A DNA stretch of 64,000 nucleotides from Larus michahellis (Eukaryota > Chordata > Aves > Charadriiformes > Laridae). Positions 35,096-49,000 of this stretch are shown here, piece by piece. Location: positions 131,364,553 through 131,428,552 of the forward strand of contig NC_133898.1 of assembly GCF_964199755.1 (NCBI RefSeq), in the 5' to 3' direction. Numbering within the stretch: position 1 is the stretch's first letter; the number at the start of each line of letters is the position of its first letter. The notes beneath the pieces were generated by a model, which had not been told where the DNA came from, made no database searches, and saw only the letters and a program-made list of their open reading frames with translations. The translations under genes and the position numbers were made by a program.

Positions 35096-38000
35096 GATGT
35101 GTAGCGAAGGTTCCTGTTGTAATGGGCAGAACCCCGATACATCCATCAGCAGGGCTTGGTGACTTAGGCAGCTGTCTGCGGGTGGTCAAGTTTATTGTCC
35201 TTCCTCTGTTTTCAGAACAAAGGGAAGCAGTAAGTCCTGTGCTGCTCAGCGTGGCTTGGATTGCTGTTCTCCTGCAGAAGTATTTCCATGTTGTCCGCTG
35301 TAGCCATAGTGTAACATGTTTAAATGCTTCTATGGTGGCTGTGACTTTCTCGTATTCCCCTATGAGAGGAACCCACAGCTCCATTAAGACAGTTGTTTAG
35401 GAGCTGGGTATCTTTTAGATATTGAAATGTAATTTAATTTTGTAGTAGCTAAGTGTTTGCTCTTCTAAAGAAGTGCATGGTGTGATTATAAAGGTGCATG
35501 ATAAACTTCGTGATTCTTCTCAAATTAGGGTGAATTTATTTGCCTGGTTAAAACCAAGTATATACCTATAGACTCTGCAGCTAGCTTATGTACATATGTG
35601 AGTTTGGGGTTCTTGGGACTTATTTTTTTTTTTTAACTTAGATATATATGAAAAAATCAGTAGCAACAGGATTAGGGTCTGTTTGCCAGCTCTCCAGGAG
35701 GTTCAGTGCGCTTTTCTCTTCAGGTAAATTCAACTGTAAGAACCTGAGAGCACAAGAGAACTCAGTCACACCACGGGCAACAGCTCTACCTGTGTGTAAT
35801 GCTTTGGCGTGAGCATGAGCTCTGCCTCACATACGACAACATTGTGATTATATGTGGTTCTGCAGTAGTTCCATAGAAGAACATCCAAAGGAACCCTTGC
35901 TTAAGTGCATTTCTGTTCATTCTAGACCAAAATGATGAGACTACTGGTTGCTTCCAACCAGGAAGCCCTAAGGATGCCATTGCAACTTTGGGGCAGGAAC
36001 TGAACTTTGAACTTCCCTCTCCAGAGCAGATTAAATCTTTATTTTTAAGACCACAAAATAACGGCAGTGCCACTGCCAATAACGATATGTTCTCTTAGAA
36101 CTGTTTTCAGTGGCTTTATGGATATTAGATACTGCCTTTCCTTCTAAAACTGCACTGGGTCTGCTGGAGTCTGATGGCACTTACTTGTGTTTTACGGGAT
36201 TCTCAATTCAAAATTAATTTGATAAGATCGCTTCTTAAAAATGTCCTTGTTCTTTTTCTGGCAGGTGATGCAATTTGTGTTCTGCTGGGAAGAATTCTTT
36301 CTTCCCCACTTTCCATGTGGGGAAATTTGAATTTGCTCTTAACCCTCATACAAGAAGCAGCAATAAACGTTCTCTCTTCTGGCTTGCAGCTTTGCTGCTT
36401 GGAAGCTTTGTCTGAGCACAGTCTACACTGTCCCGATACCTCATCTCCCGAGACCAACAAAACCCCATTTACTTCTCTTCCCCTGCGCTTCTGGCACGCG
36501 GTGCACAAATGGAGCATGTTGGGGGTTTGTGGCCGCTGAAAAGTGGCGTCAGGCTGGTGTTCCTGTCAGCGGGGGCTTGTGCAATCTCAAAAGATGTTAG
36601 GGGTAAAAGGTCAGTAATTCTCGCAGGGCACTGCCTGCACTGATCCTCTTTCCCTGCGGTGGATGCTTCAGCAGAATCATAGTGGAAAATGACAGTCGCT
36701 TCTTCATGAGAGAGAGTTTTAAACATGAAGCTTTTAGCAAGCCTTGCAGATCACGCCTCAGGCGGCTGGAGGCTGTGTGCCGTAGCTGGGAGCAGGAGTG
36801 GGGCTCGTGCGCTGGCGGTCTGGTGGCATATGGTGTCCCCACACGGCTCCGAGGGCTTTGCTCTGCTCTCACCTGGGATATTGGCTCTAGATCCTGTGGT
36901 TCTCGAGCTGCGCTTGGAGCGAGCCCGCCTGGATTTGGGCATTGCCACAACTCTGCTGTATCGCTCCTTCCAGTAACTTCTGCAGAAATAACTCACGGAG
37001 CAAGGTGAAGGGTTGGAAATGGCTCATCGCTCTCGTCTTGAGAGCCCATGGGCTTTTGGGCAGGATTCCTCCGTGGTTGGCTCCAGCCGAGTACTTAGTC
37101 CACGGTGCAAATACTTTGAAAGGCACCGCAGTCTGTATTAAGTTGACGGTATTTAACTTTCATCCGTCTTCAGCATTTCTTCCCTTTTACCAACCCCCCA
37201 TGGGACTGAGTGAGAGCTGAGAGGGCTCCTGTATCAGCTCTTCTTTAAAAGTGTGTGCAGTATCAATGTAGTTCTGCTTTCTCATATACAGTCGTATTAA
37301 ATGTACTTCTGGAAATATGGAATTTGAATTTTACATTGTCTTTCTGTAATTTGGACATAGCTTTTCTGGTGGTAGAAGGTCAGCAAATAACTTCTTACGC
37401 ACTTTGTCATGGAAGTTAAATGACACAATCTTTGCCTCTCCCAAGTGTGCCTGTCGGTCTGTCAGCCAGAACTAGTTCAGCTCTCCTTAACCCCCACTGA
37501 AGGTTAGATTCCTCCTCACTGCCATGAAAAAGCCAATGTTTGTTTCATGGTACTGTCATAACATCACTTAAATTATCTTTCAGCAGCCAGTGGGCAGGAA
37601 AACATGAAAAGCTTCTGGTGCAGGTTGTGTGAACAACTATCTGCCATTAGAATAGTAAGGTTTAAAGGTTTTAAACAAGATTAAAGCCTCGCTGAGCTAG
37701 ATAAGCTCTGTTTTAAAGTATTAGCACACACCATCACTTGAAAAGTCTGCCCCTCTCTTGTTAAGACTTTAAAAGGCAGCTACGGGTCTTCATGGTATGT
37801 GCTCACCTCCTTGCAGCTGTTTCCACCTGAACTTGCAGATCTCGGTTCTTGTTGGAAGGTCAAACACCAGAGTTGTTCAGATAAATGGCAAAGAAAATTG
37901 TCCCCTCTCAGCAGTGTCATTGCAATAGTGGCTTTATCCTTCATCAGGAAGATTTTCATTCACATCTGAACTTGGATGATTTTTCTTCCACTAAATAAAC

Positions 38001-39264
38001 ATCTGTTTTGGAAAAGCAACTGAAATAAAAAAACACCTGCATCTCTGCATTTGACCTTCTTGCTTTCGGACGTATGGTGAATGAACAACCTGAGAACCAC
38101 ATGGCAAGGCACATGTAGAGCCCTGGTTGTTGTCAGTGGCTGTCTTAAATCTTGAAGTTCTGCCTGAAACGTGCTGAAGGTGCTGGTTTTCCTTGTGGTG
38201 AAAGTGTTTGCAGGGGGTTGGCAGTGTAAGGGGCTTACCTTACCTTACCTTACTTCTGCTGGAGGCTTCCAGCTCTTTGCTGTGCAAGTATGAATTCTGC
38301 AAAAAACCCATTATTTTTTCTGATAAAGCTTTTGACTTGCAGATGAGCACTTAAATTCCGTAACAAACTGGTTTTTTTTTTTGCACAGTTCTCTACAAAT
38401 AGTGTACTTTCCCTAACCAAGCAGCTAATGCACTTCAACTGCCTTTTATTGTGATGTTCCAGGCTGCCGAGGCTTCCTGTCTGTCTTTGACCTAATGTCT
38501 CCTCTAGTGCTGTGTATAGCTAAATGTTTGCCAGTCTTGAAAGAATAAACGTTAAGGTTTCCTCTCTGCTCTAGGGGAAGGAATGTGGGAAAACAATATC
38601 CTCCAAAAGAGCCGCCCTGGTTCAAGTTATCTTCCATGGTTACTTGAATGTGGAAATCCGGTGGCTCCAGTTAGCCCTGACTTTCGGGGTCATCTCTCTG
38701 TCGTCTTGTTTTGTGGGTGTTTCAAAAGCTGGAGCTGCAGTGACTTTACCGTCTTCTGCTACATCTGTGTGGAAGCGAGCGATGGCCCCTCGCCTTCTGC
38801 GTCTCCTCCTGCCTTCTGGCCCTACGGGCTTCCCACCCCTTGGCCTTTGCAGTGAAGTCTTGGGAAATACCGGTGCCTTGCATGAAATCTGCTCATCCCT
38901 CTGTGCTTTTCACCAAGAAGCCTCTTGCACATGCTGTCTTGAGTTTTCCTGCGTTTCTGACCCTTTTTTTTTTTCCATGTAACTGAAGGAATATCATGGA
39001 GCCTTGCAGTCCAAACAATGCCTTGAAGTTGTCTGGTTTGGTGCTGATGCTGCCCTAAAACACAAGTGGATCTGGAAAGGAATCATGGAGTCCTGGGTGG
39101 TCTGCTGGCTCTGCACCAAGTGGTGGTGGGGAGTTAAGAATGTGCACGACTTGTCTTGTGCTGGCACGTGTGGAGAGCATCGGTGTTTGTGTGCCACTCC
39201 TACAGGAGCACAGAAGAGTGGAAAGGTGGGAGAGATGAGACTTGTTGGTATAAAACATGCCACT
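35096..39264. other. Intronic stretch, one microsatellite, nothing else recognised
   Basis: 4.2 kb of intron 1. It contains a short (CTTAC)n tract at 38234-38254 and several T runs. No gene or repeat family was recognised. Confidence 0.5.
38234..38254 (+). repeat. Pentanucleotide microsatellite (CTTAC)4
   Basis: Four tandem CTTAC units. Each contains the reverse complement of GTAAG, a splice-donor-like word, on the minus strand. Confidence 0.85.
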
Positions 39265-39885
39265 TCATAGAATCGTCAGGGTTGGAAGGGACCTTAAAGA
39301 TCATCTCGTTCCAAGCCCCCTGCCATGGGTAGGGACACCTCCCACTCGATCAGGTTGCTCAGAGCCCCGTCCAGCCTGGCCTTAAAATCTTCCAGGGATG
39401 GGGCTTCCACCCCCTCTCTGGGCAACCTGTTCCCATGTCTCCCCACCCTCATGGTGAAGAACTTCTTCCTGACGTCCAGGCTGAATCGACCCATCTCTAG
39501 TTTTAATCCATTCCCTCTGGTCCCACCATTACCCAACATCCTAAAAAGTCCCTCCCCAGCTTTCTTGGAGGCCCCCTTAAGATACTGGTAGGCCACTCGA
39601 AGGTCTCCTCGGCGCCGCCTTTTCTCCAGATTGAACAACCCCAACTCTCTGTCTGTCCTCAAAGGAGAGGTGCTCCAGCCCTCTGATCGTCCTCGTGGCC
39701 CTTCTCTGGACACGTTCCAGCACGTCCGTATCTCTCTTGTAGTAGGGGCTCCAGAACTGGACGCAGTGCTCCAGGTGGGGTCTCACAAGAGTGGAGTGGA
39801 GGGGGAGAATCACCTCCCTTGCCCTGCTGGCCACGCTTCTCCTGATGCAGCCCAGGGTACGACTGGCTTTCTGGGCTGCTTTCAT
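39265..39885 (-). repeat. CR1 LINE, about 620 bp, minus strand
   Basis: The tail (tcatagaatcgtcagggttg) is at 39265. On the minus strand it reads [19 protein letters not shown], then the [16 protein letters not shown] block, then the [12 protein letters not shown] block. It is one of the longer copies in the window. It lies about 70 bp from a + strand CR1, with 5' ends facing each other. Confidence 0.95.
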
Positions 39886-39954
39886 TTGGAAGCTCTGACT
39901 AGTGACTTTGAAAAACACTGTCTTCATGGCTTATCGGAACTGGGAGTTATTGAA

Positions 39955-40241
39955 GGGGGAAGCTGGGGAGGGACTTGATCAGGATGAGGGATTAATGGTT
40001 TTAAATGGAAAGAGGGGAGATTGAGATGAGCTATTGGGAAGAAATCCTTTGGTGTGAGGGGGGTGAGCCCCTGGCCCAGGTTGCCCAGAGAAGCTGTGGC
40101 TGCCCCATCCCTGGAGGGGTTCAAGGCCAGGTTGGCCGGGGCTTGGAGCAAGCTGGGCTGGTGGGAGGTGTCCCTGCCCAGGGCAGGGGGTGGCACTGGG
40201 TGGCCTTTGAAGGTCCTTTCCCACCCAAACCATTCTGTGAA
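39955..40241 (+). repeat. CR1 LINE, about 287 bp
   Basis: Runs from 'gaagctggggagggacttga' through the 'gagaagctgtggctgcccca' block to the tail at 40241. It is the same subfamily as 14438 and 24761. Confidence 0.95.
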
Positions 40242-42598
40242 GAAGCCACCTCCTGTGCTGACAGATTCAGAAGTTTGTTGCTACCTGCTGTACAGCTACC
40301 TCTTTTTTTTTTTTTTTTTTAAGCTGTATTTAAACCTCCAGTCTCTCTCAAAGAGCGCTCACCGGTGCTGACGTGTAAGACTTGGTGAAAAGCATTTCTG
40401 CTGCTTGCCTTCTCTACCGGCAGCAAAATGGATGCAGTGAAATGCAGCAGCCTTGGTGGCAGTGTTTAAAGCAAAACAAACCCCCTAGTGTAGCTCAGCA
40501 GCCTTACCTCTCGCTGCTGGCTCTCCCAGGCAGAGGGGAAGGCTCACAGCAGCGGTTTGGGGTAAGACAGACATGCCTGAGCATCGACTTCAGAGCAGCC
40601 ATCCAGGTTTTCTGCCAGACAGCCTGAATATCTCGCCAAGACTCAACAACCCTCTCTTATGGTAACAAGAGAGACTTCTGCATTTCAAGGTCTATCAAAC
40701 TGCATTCAGATGAGATTGTGAGGAGCTGTCAGAGCTTCTGTTCTGAGAGATTTCCCTTCAGAAGGGAAGATTAGCTAGATGAATAACTTCAAGTGAAGGC
40801 CCATAGTGTTTGTTCTCATGTCAGGTCAGTAGGCAACAAATTTCCCATGGTGTCTCCGCTTCAGCTTTCTGAGTAACGCAGAAGCTGAAATAGGAAAGAG
40901 AGCCCGGCAAGGGTAAAAGAACATAAAAGGTGGTAACTGTTTTACTACAGGAAAAAGGGTTGATAATCCTCTCCTGGCTCTAATTGTTGGAGGACAAACC
41001 TTAAAAGCTGAAGTAGTATTGATATTCTCCTGGTAATTTGATTTGATTTTTTTAAACACTCTTAATTATTAGAAGAAGGCAGAGTTCTTGAATGTTGCTA
41101 TAAATAAGGCTTTTCTCATGGCTGGCAGTAACTATTACTCAACTGGCGCATGTTCTGGTGACTTCAGTTGGGCTGGTGCATTTAAACGACCTTAAGTATT
41201 GCTATGATGTTCATGGCTAAGGACACTTCTCAGTTGGAGACTTCATAAATACCTGTCCAGCCGGAACAATCTGTGATGTCTCTTGTCAGTGCTGCGCTAA
41301 AAGGCTTGCTGTTTCACCTCTGGCAACCAGGAGTACAAATCAAGCTGATCTTTCCAGATTGTCCTGAACATGCGGTTGTTGACCCCATGCATCATAGCCC
41401 GGGCACCCGAGGTCTGATACACGGGGTAAAAATAGCTGCGGTGGCCTTGGCTCCCAGTGTGCTCCTTGCGCTTGAAAAACAGCCCGCAAATGCGTGCCTA
41501 AGGTGTTAAATACGATCCTGCGTTCAGACCTTGTTGCATCAAAACCGACGGAGAAGTATGGTGCTCTAAGTATTAACAAATCCACAAACTGCACCCTGCA
41601 ACTCGCTGGTTTTGTCTGTACCACAGGCTGCTGCGGATGCTCGGTTCTTATTTTCCTTCTTGGACTCTCCCTGCTTTAGCAGGAGGATGAAGCTGGGCAG
41701 GAGCCCGGGCTGGCACCCCCAGGAGATGCAGTTACCCGCTTCCTGCGGGTCCTGCGTGATATTTGCAAGTCAAAGGCTGGATTATGGACTGTTCCAGCTG
41801 CTGCCCGATGGGGAGGTGTGTGTCGGCTCTGGCCTCTCTTTCTACTGCCACAGGAGTGTGTGAAGCTGCTTGGAAAACTCAATTGTAAACCCCTTCTCTA
41901 TGTGTGTGTGTCTTTTTTTTTTTTTTTTAAGGTAAAATTATTTTTAGCTCGGATTAGATCCCTGATCTTGTTTACCACTTTGCCAGCACACGTGGCTGTG
42001 CAGCCCGGAGGAAGGGAAGTGTGCCAGAGGTGCAGGACCATCTTTCAGCATCAGCATGGATGCTTCGGCTCGCAGAAGTTTGGTGTTTTAATAGGACATT
42101 CAGTCACTAGAGACAAATGCAGTTTCTTGGCAGTACGTTAAGTAAAATAACTTGTCTAAGTTTAGTTGCTGGTCGCGTTGGTTTTAACATGCCCATGCTT
42201 TCATGTACAAATACTGAAAACTCCTCACAGGCCTGCAGTGCTGCTGACTGGGGAGCTGGCTTCAGTTCAGCTCTCTGCCCCGGTGGCTGTCTGAGGACTG
42301 GTTATTCTTGAGACTTCCTTGTTGGGCTGCTGCGCGCAGGTTCTGGGACTCTGACCTCTTCCGTGTTTGCTTTCCAGTTGCGTTGCCATTTACCTTTTTC
42401 TTGGGAACCAGTGACCTGCACGACTGTGCTGCGGGTCCCATGCTCTCTTCTCACTAGCTAAATGTAGGCACGACTACAGGGCTTAAACTTATTAATTTAG
42501 TTTAAGTTTAATTAATTTAGTTTAACTTAATTTACTTATTGGGAGCTTAAGATCATTTATACTTGGAAAAAAAAAAAAGGCATAAATATGCACATACA
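40242..42598. other. Intronic stretch, low-complexity tracts only
   Basis: Includes T runs at about 40303-40320 and 41912-41928, and an AT-rich near-tandem repeat of TTTAGTTTAA-like units at 42488-42540. No gene was recognised. Confidence 0.5.
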
Positions 42599-43029
42599 TA
42601 TAGAATCATTCAGGTTGGAAAAGACCCTTGGGATCATCGAGCCCAACCATCAACCCCACTCTACAGAGTTCTCCCCTACACCAGATCCCCCAACACCACA
42701 TCTAAACGACCCTTAAACACATCCAGGGATGGTGACTCCACCACCTCCCTGGGCAGCCTATTCCGGTGTCTGACCACTCTTTCTGGGAAGAATTTGTTCC
42801 TAATGTCCAGCCTAAACCTCCCCTGCTGCAGCTTGAACCCATTCCCTCTTGTTCCATCGCTAATTACCTGGGAGAAGAGACCGGCACCAGCCTCTCTACA
42901 ATGGCCTTTCAAGTAGTTGTAGAGAGCGATGAGGTCTCCCCTCAGCCTCCTCTTCCTCAAACTAAACAGTCCCAGCTCCTTCAATCGCTCCTCATCAGAT
43001 TTATTCTCCAGGCCCTTCACCAGCTCGTT
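42599..43029 (-). repeat. CR1 LINE, about 430 bp, minus strand
   Basis: The tail is at 42599. The minus strand reads [20 protein letters not shown], then [17 protein letters not shown] and [20 protein letters not shown]. The frame stays open for more than 100 codons. It is related to the copy at 7457. Confidence 0.95.
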
Positions 43030-46000
43030 GAAATATGTGCAAAGATGATAACTTTGCAATATTTTGCATCCAAATCCTGAACTCTTGCACTGTGTGTAGG
43101 AGCCAAAATGTTCAGCAAGTCTGGCATAATAGTTGTCTCTTGTTAATAATTGTGACCTTCTCATGTCGCTTGTATAGATCACTACCGTGTAACGTCTCAG
43201 CCTTCTCAAACCTTGAGACATAACGGAGAGGGAAGTTTTTTTGGAAAAGGCCACTCTGTTAGTCCTCACTGATAGACTTCTGCCCCTCTCCCATCCCATA
43301 CGCGGGTTACTGCCGAAGGTGTATTGCGCATGAGCCCTTGCCTCAAAGGTGCCTTTCCACCTTGTTTGCTGTTACCTAAATTCAGGGATGTAAGCTCCAA
43401 ATCCAGATGCCTTGAATTGTTTTGTAGGGATGGTCACTTTTTGTTATGCCCACAAAAATCTATCCTAGACAGCAAACTTCTTCCAATCTTTGAGGCTGCT
43501 ACAATGCTGTCAAGCTTCTTTCAAACTCTTCTTACTTCACTTAAAGCTGAGCTTATCGAGCACCTGGGTGGGAGGTGGTGGGAGCGTGGGGGTGGTCATG
43601 TTGTCTCTCCTTTGACAAGTTTTTCGCAAATCCAGAAATGATTTATTTGAAGCAGCACTTTTTCCTCTCAGCCATATCCTTCAAATGAAATGGTCACAAC
43701 TACACAAAATACTCCAGTTTTGGTTGCTGTGTGTGCTGAATAGCGGTATACAACGTTAGACCTGTGTCCCTGTTGTGCCTCACCTCTCCGGTGGTGCATC
43801 TCAGCAGACACAAGCAGTGAGCATCGGTGGAACTGCTGCAGCAGCGTACGTGGCCTGGTGTCCTCCCGTGTCCTCCTCCAAGTTCACGTTGAGCTCCGAG
43901 TTGTGCAGTTGCCCAACGGGGTCCTCGAGGGGAAACGTGACCCTTGGGTCTCGCCTCTTCACCCTGCTGTTCAAACACATTTAAAAATGGTGTGACACAC
44001 CACAGTCTCAAATGCCGCATAAAATGACAACGTGCACTGGCATTTAATAGCACTTGGTTTCTAATAATGTGGAATTGTCCATTCCTTCTTGACCTCATTT
44101 CTGGTTAAAACCTTGAATAGCATTTGGCTAATTGGATGAGTAGTAAAGATACTGCAATCTAGGTCAAGTCCTTCCGTCCCCCTCTTCACTCCTCTCGTCC
44201 CTGCCAGCGCGAGCCGGTGTTCTGCACGCTGCCTCTGCCCAGCCCTGCTCCGCACTGACGGACTGAAAAGGAATTTCACATACACGTTGGGTTTTTTTAT
44301 AGCTGACCCACTTCTCGGTCAAAGGTTTGCATTGCATAAAGATTCTTTCTTGCTGAAGGAGTGTATAAGGAAATTTGCAGCTCTCGCTGGCTTCTGTAGC
44401 TGCAGCTGGAATTCTCCTCCTAGAAGGGCACGGCCAGGAGGTAGGAGGTCCATGTTAGAGGCGAGGCTGAGGCGTAACCTAATGAGCAGGTCCTGCTGCC
44501 TGGCCCTCCAGAGCACGCAGGGGGTTGAGCCAAGAGCTCTTCAAGTTGCTGTGGATTCACGGCTTTCACGAAGTTCAAATTCTATTTCCAGGAAGAAGCC
44601 CAGTGTAAGTGATGATGACGTTTACAGCATTAGGTTGCCCAATTTTAATTCCCCCTTTCTATCAGGGAGTAATCAATAGCAAGAATTCCAAAGTGCATTT
44701 TTACCAAAGCTTGCTGAAAACTTGAATGGATTAAGGTGCTCTTTCATATCCAGTCTTGGAGAATCTCTCGCTTAAACCTCGGTGGACAGATGCTGTAAAA
44801 AAACCAACCAACCAACCGGAAAAAAAAAACAAACCACAACAAAAAAAAACCCCCAACAAACCCCAGCCACTTCAAACACAAGTTTCCGTGAGGCTTTTAT
44901 CCTACATAATTTTGAATAGTGGCATGTTACACGGCCATAGTTACATGGGCAGAACTGATCGCTTAAAACTTTCTTAAATTGTGAAGTACGGCCAACTCCT
45001 ACTGCTGGCAAAGGGGGAGCTAGAAAAGAAAACTTAACAGTACCACCCCGAAAGAGTCGTTCTGTGCTGGATGGATCTGGGGGAGGGGATGTCTTTTTTT
45101 AATTCCCTTAACAAGAGTTTCAGCTCCTGTATTCATGAATGATTCATGGCAGCCTTCTAAGGCGCTGCTTGCCTGCGCTGTCGCTGCATTTCGGTGAGGT
45201 GCATGCTAATTTGCTGCCCTGAGAACACTCGGGAGCTCTTAACTAACCTTGAACCTTGGTACGTAGGAATGGAGGTGTTGATTAATTTGAGTTGATAAAT
45301 GGAGTGGGTTCCCTGTCACGATCCTCATCCTTCTTTGCCCAGCAGTCATCACTAAACCTTTGGTTTTGTTCAGCGATTGCTGTGTTTCCTGAAGACCTGG
45401 CGTGGAGACTAACTGGAAGGAGCTGGTTCCTGACGTAATCTGCTGGAAAGGACGCAGCAGTGGAAGCGTTGAAGCTGCCTTTCCAGCTTGTAGTTTCTAA
45501 CAGTATGGTTTTCTATTAGCTTTTTTCATTTTGGTACTTAAAGATGGAAAGATAGGGGTGCACTGGAGACATGTGGATAATTTGGTGGTGTGGCACGTTT
45601 GGGGTGGGGGAAGTGGTCATGCGCTGCTTCAACAAAACTTAATATGGATGCTGTTAGTCCTTCTGAAATGTAATGTTTCTATTTTGTAAGTAAAATACCA
45701 GACCATAATGAGAACTGTAGAAATTCTTTGTACAGAAGAGTGTTGAAAGCTGAGCTGAATTGAGAAAATCCTTTTCTTCCAACTTTCGAGAGCCACAAAT
45801 AACTAGGCAGGGCAGCGAGGGTACGAAAAGGCAGGGGGAGGATTGCTGACAGACGAGACTGAAACGGCTGTGCCAGAATTGTTTGGTTTTTTTTGCTCCG
45901 CTGTTCCTGCTAGTGTGAATGGTCACATTCCCAGATGCTACAGTTTTATTCTCAGTAAAATTCTAGGGGCTTGCAATGTGAAATGTGGAACGGGTAATTA

Positions 46001-49000
46001 GGAATCATAGATTGCTTCTGCATCAGGTTCAGCCTAATTACGATCCGGTGGCTTTAGAGAGGCGTGAACGGGCAGTTGGCATCAGGAAAGCTTGACCTCT
46101 GGCGAGTTCCCCGTGCCTGGCAGCGAAGCTGTGGTGTGATGGCGCTTTGCTGGAGCACTGACTGGCGTGGAGTTGAGTGATACAGACACCTATTTTAGAA
46201 AGCTTCGCTGAACTGTTGGAAATACTAGTAATGAAGAGCATTGATACGGGAATAGGGCTACTCGACAGAGCTTTCTGCAAGTGACGCAGCACAATGAGAT
46301 GGGCCTAAACGTTGGCTGACGTGTCGTAAGATGCAAGGCTTCCCACGTGGACATCCCGAAGGTCCCCTCTGCTTTTGTTGAGCTTTCCCTTATGCAGATA
46401 AGAGGTGAGATGAATATGGGTGGGGTGTACCCAGAAACAGCATTTTCTGCCCTTTGGTGCCCATCAGGTGCACTGGTAGGATGAAAAGCAAATAGTATTG
46501 CGTTGTCTGCATCTGCATTTGTGGAATGGAGTAAGCCATGAAGTGTCGCGTGTGCCTGGCAAAGGAGCAGGAGAAGCTCCTTGTGTCACGAAGGCACCAA
46601 ACCTTCACTTGGGTGTTGGGCAAGCTTGTCAAACACAGGCTTGGTGCAGCAGGAACACCGTCTCTGATCGGCTCACGGCTACGTGCAGGACGCTCAAGAC
46701 CTGCACTTCAGCTACAGAAGCAAGAACTGGGCTCAAAACAAGTAGAAGAGCTTCAGGGGTCCCCAGGGTGATGGCCACAGAGTGGAGGAGGGAGGAAGAT
46801 GCAGCCCTTCCTGGATTCATGATCCGGCGCAGAGACCACTGCTGGTGCCAAGACTCTGAAATCTTTTCAGCTAAAGAAAAACCTGTTTGTTCCAGAGCTA
46901 CTTAGGAGATGGAGATCCTGCCTCACCTCCTGTCTCAAGCAGACGTGCTTGCCTGTGTGCTTTCACACACATTCATTTAAATTAGTTTTGCAGCTTTTAC
47001 CATCTAAAAGTCCCACTGCCTCTGCATAATCAATTCTTCATCTTTGAGTTACAAAGCTGTCACGCAGTAGCTTGTCCTCCCTAGAAATGTAACTGCAGAA
47101 GATGCTCAGGATAATATATTCTGTTGAACAGTGTGAGCTTTGATAAGCTGGTAACTTTATCACAGCCGAGTTGGTTTGTTTTTTTTTTTACTTCTGTCCT
47201 TCCCTGCCCGCTATTCCTGCTTCGGGAAGAGGAAGGCCATACTCCATGGATTTGCTTTTAGTCGCTCAGGCTTGCTTGCACTTTCCCTGGAAGCAGATAT
47301 CTGTTTGGTGGTGGGCTTTCTTTTGATAGTCCTACTGGAGATAAATGTTTGACAAGCGCCAAGTTAACACCTTGCTCTTACTGACAAGTGTAGGCTAAAC
47401 ACAAAGGTGTAAGTTGAGGCTCTGTTGCTTACTTTCTAAGCTGTTTTCAGCTAATCATCAGCCAACCGATACAATCCCAGCCCTTTGTCTTGCTCTTGTG
47501 CTTTAAGATTATCTTCCTGTGGTTTCCCTCCTCTTCTGTCAAAGGATTGAAGAAAGGAATAGAACCCAAAATGGGGAGATTATCTGCTCTGTCTCGTATT
47601 GTATGAGAAGATAACAGTTTTAACTCTGTTAAACCGAAGATATAACTCTGTGTAACCAAAGATTTCTACTCACTTGGGGTGCCGTTCAGAGGAGATAAAT
47701 GTCCCTCTTTTTGCGGGACATTTTGCCCAGGACACATGTCTCTTCACTGCGTTGATTTAAAAATAGCACTGGTAACACTGGTTGGTTTGATTCTGTGATG
47801 TGTGGGTCAGTGTTTGGTGGATTTCCAGAGCAAACCTCGGCTGTACCTATGTCCGGTACCACAGATTTAATTGTGGGGAGGGTCATCCCCCTCGATCAGT
47901 CTGTGTCTCTCCTTTAGAGTGTGTTGTCCGGCGGCTCGGCTGTGCAGCACCAGGGAATTGCCGTGGCGCTGGGGAGTTCCCCGTGAGGACAGACTGCCGT
48001 TACCTGGGGCTCAGAGCGAGAACGGTTGTTGACTTCATTCTAAAAGATTTCTAAAAGCCAGGTGAAAGCTTTGATGTAGAGATGAGATTGTTTTGGTTTT
48101 GGGGGCAACAATGCTGGAAAACACATGCCAAACTACTCCCAAAGCAGCCAACCCCGGATAATCATGCTTAGAGGCTGGTTGGTTTCTTTTTCCCTTTTAA
48201 ACCCCTCCTATTTGCACTTAACACGGATACCTCAGCGTGCTGATTCTTGTAAACTTTTATTATGCGAGCTCTTTGATTCTGATGGTTCCTGTCCCCCATG
48301 CTGGGGCCACCAGTCTTAACGAAGGCATCGCTGATGGTCGCCGTGGGTCCTCTCTGAGGTCCAGCACTGGGGTGGAAGCTGCTCCCAACTGGACTGGGCC
48401 ACCCATGAGAAGATGCATGCTGGCACTGCACTTCCAACCCCATCCTCCTCCTCACCCTTGTCCTTCCTCCTCCTCTGTCCTGCTGGTTGGGACCTGGTTG
48501 TCCTCGTCATTGACTTGACCAGCAAGTTCGGATTTGTAGTAGAAATATTTTTCTTGACGATTAAGAGGGCACTTGCCTATAGGCAAATCCTCACTGTATA
48601 GGGAGGTGCTGGAAATGCTTTGGGAATCCTTGAGTCTGCATTTTATTCTGAAAGTGAGGAACGCTGGTAGGCAGCATGGCCGGAGCTGAGGGTTCCTCTG
48701 GATCGTGTTGCAGTAGCTCGACCTGGGACCTGGAAGCAGAATATGGACTTTGAGCTTGAGTTCAGCAAAATGATAATAAGACAAATGAGCCTTGAAGTAA
48801 TTTCTATTGTCAAATTTGCTTTCCTTTTATAGTTATCTCTTGCCTTGAAACATCTTCCGCTCGGGTGTTTCCCTGTTTTTATCACACACTGCAGAACTAC
48901 CTCTGTTTTAAAGGGACACTGTAGTGATGAGGACTTCATGCAGCGGTGAGAGCCCCGACTCCTGTTATTCCCTTGCGTATGTTTGGTCTCTGGTACACCT

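Noticed and set aside
42676..43299. 207-codon minus-strand open frame as a possible gene
   Set aside because: About the last 115 codons are the CR1 ORF2 C-terminus. The upstream part is flanking intron read in the same frame by chance.
46000..46020. 'gaatcatagatt' as a CR1 tail
   Set aside because: There is no CR1 3' region next to it, so it is a chance match to the 8-bp unit.
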